The notes beneath the pieces were generated by a model that worked only from the letters and a program-made list of their open reading frames with translations, had not been told where the DNA came from and did not search any database. The position numbers were made by a program, and so were the translations under genes. 64,000 nucleotides of DNA from Epinephelus fuscoguttatus (Eukaryota; Chordata; Actinopteri; Perciformes; Serranidae): positions 31,024,322 through 31,088,321 of the forward strand of contig NC_064753.1 in the NCBI RefSeq assembly GCF_011397635.1, written 5' to 3'. Positions 24,339-34,992 of this stretch are shown piece after piece (within the stretch, counting starts at the first letter, position 1; every line of letters begins with the position of its first letter).

Positions 24339-25764
24339 TTTGCTGATTTAAATTCAGTCTTCACATTTTTATGTCTTTAATGTTTGACCTGACTGCCGGA
24401 AATTTAAATGCTTCCCATTTTGTCATGTACAAGGCTGAAACATGCTGTATACTTACTTAAAATGCACAAATCAACAAGAAATGTAGTTTGTTTTAATTGT
24501 TTAGGGGTGGTTATGTATTCATGATTTATTTTTATACAAGCCTATTAAATGTAAACTCTATACTGTCTGGGATAAGTGAATGTTATTTGCTATATCTTGT
24601 GTTAACAAAGTTATCATCTGCATTCATCCAGTATAAAGAACAGTACAGCCAGCTGCCTGGGGTTTTTTTTGCCTTTTTTGGACAAACTTTTTTTTTTTTT
24701 TTTCAACTGAATTACTCAACCAGCTCAGAAGAAATGGTGAGCGAAGATGATTACGAAATTTGAATACTGCCACAGGAGTTACAGAGTGTGGACATCAACC
24801 TGCAGTCATTCTGGTCAAACTGATGTTCTGCAGAGGAGGAGTGCAACACTTCCTGTTGCGACGTAGCCTGTATCCTGTTTTCCACAGTCAGTGGTCATGC
24901 GTGTCATTCCCCTCTGCGAGACTATGTTGGCACAATCTCGTGACCCAGCGCTGTGAATCTTATGAGACTGAATCGAGGGAAATGCCACATGCCTGAGAAA
25001 AAAACTCTGAATGTCAGCAAAAAAAAATATGTATAACAGCACAATAGATGCATCCAGAACTTTTGAGAAATGACTGTGGCTTTGGTGCTGAGAGTTGATG
25101 GGGAAGACAAGAGTTAACATGCTTTATTGTAATCCCTGAAGGGTTAAACTGTAGCACTGCTTCCCTCAGAATATTAGTAGCCTGTTAAAATAAGTGCATA
25201 CAAAGACAGTGATGAGAACTTTGACACCTCCACACAGCACTCAAGGGCCCAAACTGTGTGACCGTGCATTAAAAGGTGCCAGTGTAACCGTTTGCGTGCT
25301 TGTGAGGCCTCAGCCATCAAAGATATGTATCTTGTGACTGCGTTCAGACGGAAAACTGTGAAAAGCTCAGTTACACCCATGTGGTGGGGCCAAACCAAAA
25401 AGCACCACTCGGTCGGAGCAATTGCAAGTCACAAGTATGTAATTTCACAGTGTGTCACTTACACCTCAAAACAAATATAACAGTTCTGGCAACTTCATTT
25501 TTTACATCTCATTGGACATGTTGTTTTTTATAGAGGGTGTATAGTCACTTCAGTCACTGCTGGTGGACACAATAACATGAACCTGCTCAGTGTAAAGCAA
25601 TGCGTTAGCCCTTTAATATTTTTTAGGCTATAGTTAGAGGGTTGATTCTGTTCAAACTCCTACCAGCATCCCCCAAAGCTCACTTACACATAATATCTTG
25701 TTTGGACATGACTAAGAAAAAGTCACAGATGAAACCATAATATGCTGTTTTTGCATGTTATTTA

Positions 25765-25977
25765 GTGAGCTTTACAGGTGCTGGTAGATAGGCGAATTTT
25801 GTTACCTTTAAACAGAGCTAGGCTAGCCGTTCCCCCCATTTCCAGTCTTTGTGCTAAGCTAATTCTCTGCCAGCTTCATGTTTACCATGCAGATATGAAA
25901 GTGGTATCAATCTTCTCATCTAACTGTTGGCAGCAAAGGGAATAAATGCATTTCCAAAAATGTCAAAGCAGTCCTTA
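25765..25977. mobile_element. Half copy of a teleost MITE
   Basis: Contains GCTAGGCTAGC, TGTGCTAAGCTAA, TCTTCTCATCTAACTGTTGG and AAAAATGTCAAAGCAGTCCTT. These are the right-hand components also present in the element at 58843-59951. Confidence 0.55.
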
Positions 25978-26040
25978 AAGTAGCAATACCATGTGCAAAA
26001 ACATGCAGTTATACGTAAAAGTCCAGCTTTGAAAATGTTA

Positions 26041-26838
26041 TTTAAAGCTACAGAACTTTTATGAAAATAACTTTATGTCGTTTTTGCTAAACCTCACTTT
26101 ATTCTGACATAAGTATATAAGACAGATAATCTTAAAATAATAATAACAATAATGATGTCCCTCCTCCTACTGCTTCAGATGGCATTTGCGAGAATCTACT
26201 GCGGCACACCCGAAACAGCCAATCAAAGCTGATGAGTCTCTAACATAACTGTCAGTCATGTCAATATCTCTGGGAACTTTGGTCAAACTGTCAAACCAAG
26301 CACTGCTGATCAAATATTTATTTATGAGTTACTGCACTACCTATGTGTCCCCTCAAATGTTTTCAGAAACGTATTTTAGTGTACTGTTGAGTTGTAAAAT
26401 GAAAAAGTTAGTCTAACTGGTGGGTGATGCTTGATACTTCAGATCGACTGTCTCCATCATGATGGCCGGGTCACAAATGTTCTTATGTTATAGCTAAATG
26501 GTACACTGAAATATGTTTCTGGAAATATTTGAGGTGAACAGTAGACAATGCAGTAACAGAATCTTGACTGCAGTTTACGAGCAATGATTGATATGATTGA
26601 CAGCTGCGTTAGAGACTCCTCAGCTCTGACTGGTTGTGTTTATTCACATGTAGCAAAGCCATTAGAAGTGCTACAAAGCAATAGAGTAGGCAGAGGAGTA
26701 TGCTTTTTTTCACAATTTATCCATTATATTATTTATTGCTGCATGAATATGGTGACAATTTCAGCAAATATGCTAAAATGTTTTTCTTTTTTTTTTCTTT
26801 TTTTTTTTTATAAAAATTACCATCTAGAGCTTTTAATT
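26041..26838. mobile_element. Possible MITE with TTAAAGCT ends
   Basis: The left end TTTAAAGCTACAGAACTTTT and the right end (inverted) TTAAAAGCTCTAGATGG are loosely alike. Inside, CGGCACACCCGAAACAGCCA followed by ATCAAAGCTGATGAG resembles a repeat I have seen in fish genomes. Boundaries are weak. Confidence 0.35.
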
Positions 26839-29670
26839 GAGATTATGTAACTTTTCAAATAAGAAATAACAAATAAAATGTTGAATTTATAAGGAATAAA
26901 ATATGTACTATTGTGGATAGTCAAAGTGGAGCAAGTATTTTATAGGTTGCTTGGTAGTTTAATCTATAACAATGCATCATATTTTCCATGCATATCTTAG
27001 TCTTGTATGGTTTCTGTAAAAGTCCGTAAAGAAACCTGTAACTATGGCTGATGACTAAATGTAGTGGATTAAGAAGTCTAAATATTTTCTTTTGGATTGT
27101 TGTGGAGTGGAAATATACTGAGGGATCACATGGAAATATCCAGATGAACTGCAAGTACCTCAAACTTGTACCTAAGCACAGTCTAGTACTTGAGCAAATG
27201 CACTAAGTTACTTTCATTATTTGTGGGGGTTTTCTGTTATTTTGCTGTGGGTGGGTGTGGGTGCAGAAATAACAGAGCTGAAATGACAGATTTAACTAAA
27301 TTTGGACATTGTAAGAGTTGTGTGTTTTGCAGGGCTGTTGCATTGGATTTCGTTGTATTTAGCAAGTGTACATGTTACTGTGTCCACCGCTGTATCATTG
27401 GTGCATATAGGTGATATGGCTGGATCCTTGTTTCCACGATTGAAGGAGTCAGTAATAAGGCCCATGCCACAGATCTGTCACAAAATCTATATGAAGATTT
27501 TAACGCTCAGTTTTTGTTGACACAGTCAGAGAGATGTTAATTTAAACATATGTTTGTTCCAGAGGCCATAGTTATTATTGAAAGTGTTGTACTGCGCTGT
27601 ATAACGGACCTGTGTTTCTCATATCCTCCCTCAACATTAGAAACACCTCTCAGTATAAAGTAGTACAGTTTAAGACCAAACTACAACTTTAATAACAAAC
27701 ACACAGTGAAATTAATACCTTTTCTGACAGCATGAATCAAAACTGAACAGTGTTGTCTTTGTAAAGTTAAAATCCATGGCAGTGCTGTTGTATTGGATTG
27801 CATTAGATTGTACAGGAGGACCTAATAAAGTGGCCACACAGTGTATGTTGGCAATGCTGGTCAATGTAACTGAGAACAATAGTAATGAAATGGTCACTGT
27901 AAAATTATATGCACAAGACCAATGGAAAAATTTCGAATAACACTGCACAGCATGTGATCTAACAGGGTTTATGGTCTTGATGATGTTGCAATGTGCAATG
28001 TGTGAAAGTGAAAAAAGCTTAACTCAACACACTCTGGGCTTAAAATGAATCTGTAACATTTCTTTAACTATTTGTTTGTAAGAAATACTCAAGCAGGCGG
28101 TCAATGTGTTTGTAACAGCACTATAATAAATACATAAAGCCTAAATTGTTATCTGCCTTTGTCTCTTTACTGTAGTTTTTTAAATATGTCTCACACAATA
28201 ATATCAGCTATGTCAACAGTTTCAGTTGTTTATTATGAGAAGTGTATACACAGCTATGTTTATACTGGACACTGACAATAGAGTGTGTCTTTGTCTTCTT
28301 GTAAGATCCAGTACTTTTCTACAGAGGTTGATACACTGTAGTTTTAACTACAGCTGGTGTGGATTCAGTGTTGAGTTAAAGGACATGTAGGAGTCCAAGG
28401 TTAGTATTGCAGGAGCAAGGGCAACACAGAGAGTTGGTGCCAAGGTTGAAAAACAGCACATTAAACCATTAGGCCATCATGTCACAGACTTACAAGAAGA
28501 AAAATGCACGAACAATGCAACCGACCGGTAAAGAGGTTTGGATAATCCTGACCATATGACACGTAAATGGATTCATTTAAAGGCAGCCTTCAAGGAACTG
28601 AATCTGAAAGCCAAGGTCCTACTTCCTCATTTAATAATATGTCACTGTATGTTTTGTATTCTGCATGTACTTCATCTCTCAGCCCACAAGGACAAACAAA
28701 CTAAGACTGTAAAGCTTTTTAAAAAAACAGACTTCTTGTCTTCTGAAAAGTCCTCAAAAGGCATCACAGAAACAAACAAGTGGACCAAACCAGAGATATC
28801 GTTTTAAAAATAGTTATTTCAGATTCAAATGTTACTGTTGTGTTAATGTCTAGCAAACAGATAAAGCTGATACAGTAGATTTATCACAACTGAACTAACA
28901 ACTGGACATAACTTGAATAAATACAGTTTTACATTTTACTTCAGCAGGTGCAGCAGTGATAAAATCAAAGTTTTATTTTGACAGTCTTTACTTAGTACCT
29001 CGTCTGACCCACACTGGGTAAAGTGATGCATTTTCTAAACTGAATCATTATTTTAAGCTGTTGTGAAAGATTTATTGCATCTGTCAAATACTGCACCCAA
29101 TTATGTTACCGCACATTTGAAGTCTGTGAAGGTCTTTGAGGTCAGAAGAAAACATACAAAAGCAGCGCCTCAGTCCCACTGACTAATAATCAAACCCAGA
29201 CAATGCACTGATTCAAGGAGTGAAAATCAGATCCAGTCTCATTAAATAACAACTTTTTTATTTCTAATTTAGTTCAGTTTTCTCACTATATTTATAAAAT
29301 GATATACTCTGACTGTGAAAGAACCCAAAAATCCTGCACACACTGGTGTTGCTGCTGTTTGCCTGTATAAATGTTGCCTAATAAAGGTTAGAGGATCATG
29401 ACGTTGTTAATAAAAGAGGGACAAAAAAGGATGAACACTGCGTAAGATGTTTTGGTTCTGTCTCACACAGGCTCCACCCTCTATTGGACTCTATGGGTAA
29501 TACTGTCCTCTAATCTTAAGCATGCATTTGTCCACTAAATTTACAAAAATGTTTCTGGCCTAACAGAACATGTTTACCCAAATACGTACAAACCCTACAG
29601 TATATTAACAGGCTGTCCGGGCTCCTGCTCTCTTCAAGGCCATCAATTTGCCCTCTTATCGACTTTCTCC

Positions 29671-30219
29671 ATGGATGGAGACACTGCTTTAGGAATCTCA
29701 TCAGCTGGTTCAGATCATACAGAGGACAGTGTTCAGCAGCCACCAGCTTGCAAGGCTTGCCAGGTGCGGCCCAAGTTTAAAGAGCAGCAGTGCTGGAATC
29801 CCTTCAGACGCTTCGACATGATGCTTTGCTCCCATTGGAGGGAGCCAGAGCTTGAGATGAATGACGTTGAGACCCCCATGTCAACTGCCATCACTCTGCC
29901 GTTGCCTCCAGTTGTACCTTTTAAGACAACAGCTTTCTTTCTAGATGATGACAACATCACATCAGCAGCTGGTACGTTAGCATCTCACCTTAGTACACCA
30001 TCAACATTTCTAGCATGGTACTGCCGGGGCTACTGCATATGCAGTGCCTGCAGGTTTGCCAGACTTTGCCTGGATGCTGAAAAGCACAAGCAACGCTTGG
30101 TTACCATTCCCTCCACTGTACAGGAACACCCTGAGGTGGTGAAGCAGATGTGGACCCAGTCGGGGGAAATAGAAGTGGACCTATTTGCCTATCGATGCAA
30201 CATCCACTGCCCACTCTGA
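29671..30219 (+). pseudogene. DIRS RT/RNase H C-terminal fragment
   Basis: An open frame of 182 codons. The first roughly 140 residues are not recognisable. The last 30 or so (PEVVKQMWTQSGEIEVDLFA then YRCNIHCPL) match the conserved end of DIRS RNase H (pattern VV..IW...G.AEVDLFAS..N.HCPL). It stops at TGA 30217-30219, where functional copies run on. No reverse transcriptase catalytic motif is present, so it is a remnant. Confidence 0.65.
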
Positions 30220-30568
30220 TTCTCCCTGGTACCACATGATGAGCTACCCCTGGGGGTGGACACGTCTGCCTGTGCACCATGGCCAAGAAAGCTGATTTCT
30301 GCCATTCTGCCACTCCATCTCATCCCTCCCCTGTTGGAGAGAATGAGTCAGATGCAGTTGTCGGTCATGCTGATAACCCCAGGTTGCCACTCTGTGCCGT
30401 GGCGGCCAAGCCCTCGACCCCCCCCCACCCCCACCCCCCCCCACCCCTTGGGGTCTCTGTCTTAAGAGTCTGGGTACAATAGCCATTTTGCCCACTCTGG
30501 GTCAACCTCTCCAGGCTTGGCTCCTGAGAGGGACAGGCTGAGGAGGGCAAGATTGTCTGCAGTGTTTT

Positions 30569-31250
30569 ATGGATAGAAGGCTGTCATATGCCATTATTAA
30601 AGTGTATGCGGCCATTATCTCTTCCTGCTATGAGGGTTTTGGTGACAGACCGGTCTTTGCCCACCCTCTTGTGAAACGATTCTTGCAGAGGGTCATTAGA
30701 CAACACGTGTCGATTCATTCCTCCTCCCTGCAATTGGACATGCCATTAATGCTGGAAGCCTTGGTGAAGGATGCCTTCAAGCCTCTGGAGTGCTTCTCTC
30801 TAGATGTGTTGTCACTCAAGACAGCTTTGCTGCTTGAGTTGACCGCAGCTAAGTGGGTGTGTGAACTACTACCGACTGCCCTGTTGGTGCACCCCAGTTG
30901 CTTGCTGATTGGTGGTGACCACAGGGGGGCTTTTCTTAGACCAAATCATTTCTTTATTCCCAAGAACTTAAGGAGTTCTTTCAGGTCAAGAATTATACAG
31001 TTAGATGTTTTTTGTCTTCCATCCCATGTGGAACAGGACAGGGAGGTAAACTTACATCTGCTTTGCCCAGTATGTGCATTGGCATGTCATGTTGAACGCA
31101 CTGCTCCTATTTGACGCACTGAACAGCTGTTTGTGTGCTTTGATGATAGTGCTATCTGTAAGGCCCCAATCAAGAAATGCCTTGCCGGATGGCATTGTGA
31201 GTGCATCTCCCAAGCCTTCAGGCAGGCCAGCTGGGACTCTACCACTGTGG
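30569..31250 (+). pseudogene. DIRS tyrosine recombinase fragment, inactivated
   Basis: The frame contains IIKVYAAIISSCYEGFGD, HPLVKRFLQRV, FKPLECFSLDVLSLKTALLL and ELTAAKWVCEL, then CPVCALACHVERT. This order is that of the DIRS integrase-like tyrosine recombinase. An in-frame TGA at 31112-31114 interrupts it; the same frame continues RTEQLFVCFDD. The family normally has Arg in the KRVG(D/E)L box (first catalytic Arg), and here the box reads KWVCEL. The stretch between 30220 and 30568 has matching debris in shifted frames. Not a host gene. Confidence 0.75.
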
Positions 31251-33260
31251 TCCACACACTCTAAACACGGTTTGGCAGTGTCGACAGTCTTGTTGAGCAG
31301 GTTGCATGTTGAGGACATATGAACAACAGCATCTTGGTCTGTTCCCTGTGCGTTCATATGATTCTATCTCTTGGACATATGAGACTCTTTTTTAGGGTCT
31401 GTGCTTGCTGGACCGACACAGGACTGGTGAAAAGGGTTGGGTTTGTGTCACCTGACTTGTTGGTCACCTGACCAACATGTTTCCATATTCCATGATGACC
31501 CGGGAAATATGGTGTTCAGGGTGTCTTTGCTTGTCTTTTGACCCCTGCAAGTTTAGGCCATGGCTCTACCTGATTCACTTGCATGCTACCTTGGTTGGCT
31601 GGGGCCTCCTACTTTTCAGTGTGGCTGGGTCAATGTTATGCCGCGACAGAGCATAATTCATCAGGCTTCGACCACTGTACACAAAGAGTCCAGTAGAGGA
31701 GAGCCTGTGTGAGATAGAACAAAGGTTATGATATTGTAACCCTAGTTCTATTGGCACAGGTGGTGCCCTCTACCAAGGGGCCCTGTCTCTCCTACACTGT
31801 TCGCTGAAGAGGGTGCAAGATGGTGGACAGCCTCATGTGCTGCCTTATATGTTGTGAGCTTCACACATATTCAGGTAGACACATCCTGATTGGCCAGCTT
31901 TGCAAATTGTAGTGTTTCCCATAGAGACCAGCAGAGAGCTCTGCCTGTGAGAACTAAGGATACAGAATTGTGACCTTAGTTCTTTTCCAGAGGCTACCAA
32001 GCAATATAAGAAATTAAAATGAGCTCCACTTTTACCAGCTGCAACATTAAAGTAATGAACACATCAATCCATCAATAGTTATAATAAAATTGTATAATGA
32101 ATATTATTATAAAAATGGTCATATGATCTATATTTTTATGCTAATACTTCCGTATTTTACTGATATAACTACTTGTACTTAACTTAAAGATCTGAGTGTT
32201 TTTTTCCACCTCTAAAAATGATAAAACTTAACTTTTATATCCAACTGATGATCAGTTGAGTTAATATTAGTAGCAATTTTTTAATACGTTAACAATGTAT
32301 AGCAACTAACTTGACTTAGCATATTTTTGGAAGTTGGATTGTACTCATTAAAACATTGACAGGGTTTAGGATGAATTTAGGATGCCATTTTAAAGAGTTT
32401 CTTTTCAGTTATGTTCTTGCACGACATGAACTAAAAAGTCACCAGAATAAAAAGGCAAAAAAAAGCATTATCCTTTGGCTTCACTGAAAATAGTTGTGAT
32501 GGAAATAGTGCCTGGCGTGCTGCAGCTCACTCTGTGTATTAATACTCTCGGAAAATGCTACTGTACTGTATATGTCATCAGTTTTGCTCAGCCAGCTGTG
32601 ATTAAGATGGGGCCAGTCGAGGTTGCCCACAGTCTGTGTGGTTTTAACAGCTCCCTGAACAGAGACTCTGACCATAATGGTCCTTTATCAGTTAACAAGG
32701 AAAACAGAGTGTCATGCTGATAAAAACCTTTAAAATTACAACAGACACAAAGATAGAATTATCTAAACCATCAAGTTTTACAGTTTAGTCAAACAGCATG
32801 TAACACAGAGTGTGCACAGGGAGATAAATGTTGCAGATAGATCAACTATACATGCATACATCCAAAGAAAGCTGCATTTTCATGCTTAATGTACCTGACT
32901 GTGTTAAGTTTTTGAAAGAGGATTTGACCATGTTTTTAACTTGTAGCTGAGATCTCAGCATCTATGGGAATAAATACAGTGATCTCAGTTAGAAGATAAA
33001 CATAACCTCAGTATTTTAATCTTGCAGAAAGTAATATTTTCAGCGCATTGCCTTATCACAATGCTGCAGTCTTCCTCTTAAACAGGCAGCGCTAACAATA
33101 TCCACTCAGATTTGTGCTACTGTACTCAAGTTATCTCACTGTCTGGGAAATATGCAGTGTTTTTAGTTGTTGCAGTTGCCAAAAGCAACATATTTAACTT
33201 CTGTTTTGTCCCAGTGCGTCATGAACATACGGTCAACCAAATAATTAACCGTAATTTATT

Positions 33261-33455
33261 TTTTTACAACCAGAGGAAAATGTGTTTGTGTGTGGAAACA
33301 CACAACCTGGTGTTAACACTTTAGTTGAAACAGTGTATGAGAATATATTGTGTAAACCAAAGCTCACACATGGAATTCACATATAGGTTTCCACCACTGA
33401 CTGTTTTGTGTAAAGGGTGAATATGTTGACAAGTGTTGCCCACCCAGGCATACAG
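33261..33455. repeat. 195-bp duplicated segment, copy A (upstream of spi1)
   Basis: Aligns without gaps to 38773-38967 in spi1 intron 3 with 5 mismatches in 195 (97.4% by my count). It begins TTTTTACAACCAGAGGAAAA and ends CACCCAGGCATACAG, and similarity ends abruptly at both borders. It contains AGAGGAAAA, an ETS/PU-box-like core. It is 1.5 kb upstream of the spi1 start codon. Confidence 0.95.
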
Positions 33456-33590
33456 ACTTATGCAGTTTCCTAGTTGCAGAGGGACTCAGTGCCCCCACAG
33501 GAGGGTATCTCCTCTTTGTGATAATAATAATCTCCATTTGCCTCCAGTGTGGTTACAACAAAGATACTATACCTTCATCTTATCTTCCAG

Positions 33591-33591
<1 letters not shown>

Positions 33592-33651
<60 letters not shown>

Positions 33652-33660
33652 TGTGTGTGT
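33592..33660. repeat. (TG)n microsatellite
   Basis: About 29 uninterrupted TG units to 33650, then imperfect TG. It produces overlapping poly-Cys/Val open frames that are not genes. Confidence 0.98.
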
Positions 33661-34730
33661 CTGTGTGAGAGTGTGTGCTTGTGTGTTGACATTATTTCTC
33701 ATCAAACTCCTGCTCACATCACCAAAAAGCATGTTGTAGTCATTTTGCTACAGTGTAAACTCTCAGTCCGTCAGTTTCAGGTCAGCAGTCACTCCCCGAA
33801 CACATGGCTGTTTACACTTCACACACAGTGTGCTCACAACAAAAAAAAATAATATCTATTGTCACAGTAAATGCTGTCTTTACTGTACCTCTTAATGCTT
33901 TATCTTTTTTTTTTTTTTTTTTTTTTAAATTTGCACTGTGTGTAAGCTGCTGGAGTCAAAGTCTTTGTTTGCGTAAACATACATGTTTAATATATCTTAT
34001 TTTAATTCTGATTCTTCAGATTATTCGCAAAAAATACAATATGTGAACATAGTTATTATAATAATAGTGTTGCAGTTGGTAACACATTACTTGAAACCCT
34101 TCAGTTCAGCATTTACAAGCCAGATATGGACAAGTGTTTATTAACAGACATTGTGTGTCAACAAGTATAACTTCCCTCAATGAAGACATATTTATATTGT
34201 TTCATATATTATTATCTGCTTTATACATCAGCATAAGCAACAACAACAGTTATAAACACTTGAAAATGTCCTCTTATGTGCATATGACTGCATTATAGTT
34301 TGCGATTAAAGGTATAAAATGTTGTTTATAAACCCTGCTATATGGCAGCAGTCACATTTTAACACACTATGAATCTCCTGCAGACCACAGCGTGCCACAG
34401 TTTAAATGAACAACAACTAAAAGGCAAAGGAAATGAATTAAGTCAACCACATTTAAATAATTAAATATTAAGCTCATTGTATACTCTTGTGTTAATCACA
34501 TTGTTTTTTGCAGCGGAGAAGCTGTCAGTGAGGAAAACCCTTGATGATGATGATGACTGCTAAGGGAGGGGACAGTACAGACCCTGATAAATGTGAGGTT
34601 TCATGGTCTCCCCTGACAAATCATCAATGGCCAGGAACCTTATAGCAGACACACTCTATTGCTCCCACCCACAGAAAGTTTTTTACAGAAGTCAAAAAGT
34701 TCCTTTTTCATTCTACAGTCAAACAGCGGG

Positions 34731-34950
34731 CCTTGTTTATTTCTTTTTATGTGACACAGCTGAAGGCCTGAGAGAGTAGCTTAGGTCAAAAGTGTATGCT
34801 ATACAATAAGAGAGAGAGAGAGAGAGAGATTTTTGGGTTTTCGTTGAGAGGAAATTTTGAAACATTGTGCAATGGTGCCGCAAAAGTTTTGAAAGGTTGG
34901 GTTTTGCCTGCAAAGCGTCTGTGAGTCGGTCCGTTGGAGGAGAGGTCTCC
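34731..34950 (+). promoter_or_regulatory. spi1b: Putative spi1 promoter and 5'UTR
   Basis: Directly upstream of the spi1 ATG. It contains a (GA)n run (34809-34829), the ETS/PU-box-like word GAGAGGAAAT at 34846-34855, and no clear TATA box. Mammalian Spi1 promoters are TATA-less and autoregulated by PU.1 through a GAGGAA site, so this word is a candidate equivalent. The transcription start was not determined. Confidence 0.45.
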
Positions 34951-34992
34951 ATGTTGCATCCATACAGAATGGAGAGCTACCTCATCCCACCC
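34951..34992 (+). CDS. spi1b: spi1 exon 1
   Basis: 14 codons, [14 protein letters not shown], ending CCACCC|GTAAGTA in phase 0. The human counterpart MLQACKMEGFPLVPP ends at the same point. Confidence 0.93.

Larger units (their letters stand above)
14831..29454. other. slc39a13-spi1 intergenic region, proximal part
   Basis: No supported gene on either strand; the open frames here are short and lack family similarity. Apart from the repeats listed separately, long stretches (19000-20100, 21000-23200, 24340-25760, 26850-29450) look unique and AT-rich. The block at 22190-22620 has more balanced composition and is discussed as a possible regulatory element. In mammals distal PU.1 enhancers lie in the equivalent interval. 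Confidence 0.5.
29455..31985 (+). mobile_element. Decayed DIRS-type (tyrosine recombinase) retroelement
   Basis: The left inverted repeat (29455-29495, TCTCACACAGGCTCCACCCT) is the inverse of 31683-31720 (GAGCCTGTGTGAGATAGAAC), as expected for DIRS-type termini. Between them, in order, are an RNase H tail fragment, a frame-broken stretch and a tyrosine recombinase fragment. The right end carries palindromes at 31716-31749 and 31950-31983 (arms AGAACTAAGG and CCTTAGTTCT). Intact DIRS elements are about 5-6 kb, so gag and most of the reverse transcriptase are missing. It cannot be active as it stands. Confidence 0.8.
31986..34730. other. slc39a13-spi1 intergenic region, spi1-proximal part
   Basis: No gene seen. 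It contains the (TG)n microsatellite at 33592, duplicated segment copy A, a poly-T run at 33905-33926 and otherwise AT-rich unique sequence. The stretch 32475-32720 has balanced composition and no repeat signature. Confidence 0.5.

Noticed and set aside
29671..30219. Possible host gene of 182 codons
   Set aside because: The C-terminal part matches the DIRS RNase H tail, and the region is bounded by DIRS-type inverted repeats.
33433..33852. 139-codon frame across the TG repeat
   Set aside because: Poly-(Cys/Val) from (TG)n; no support on either side.
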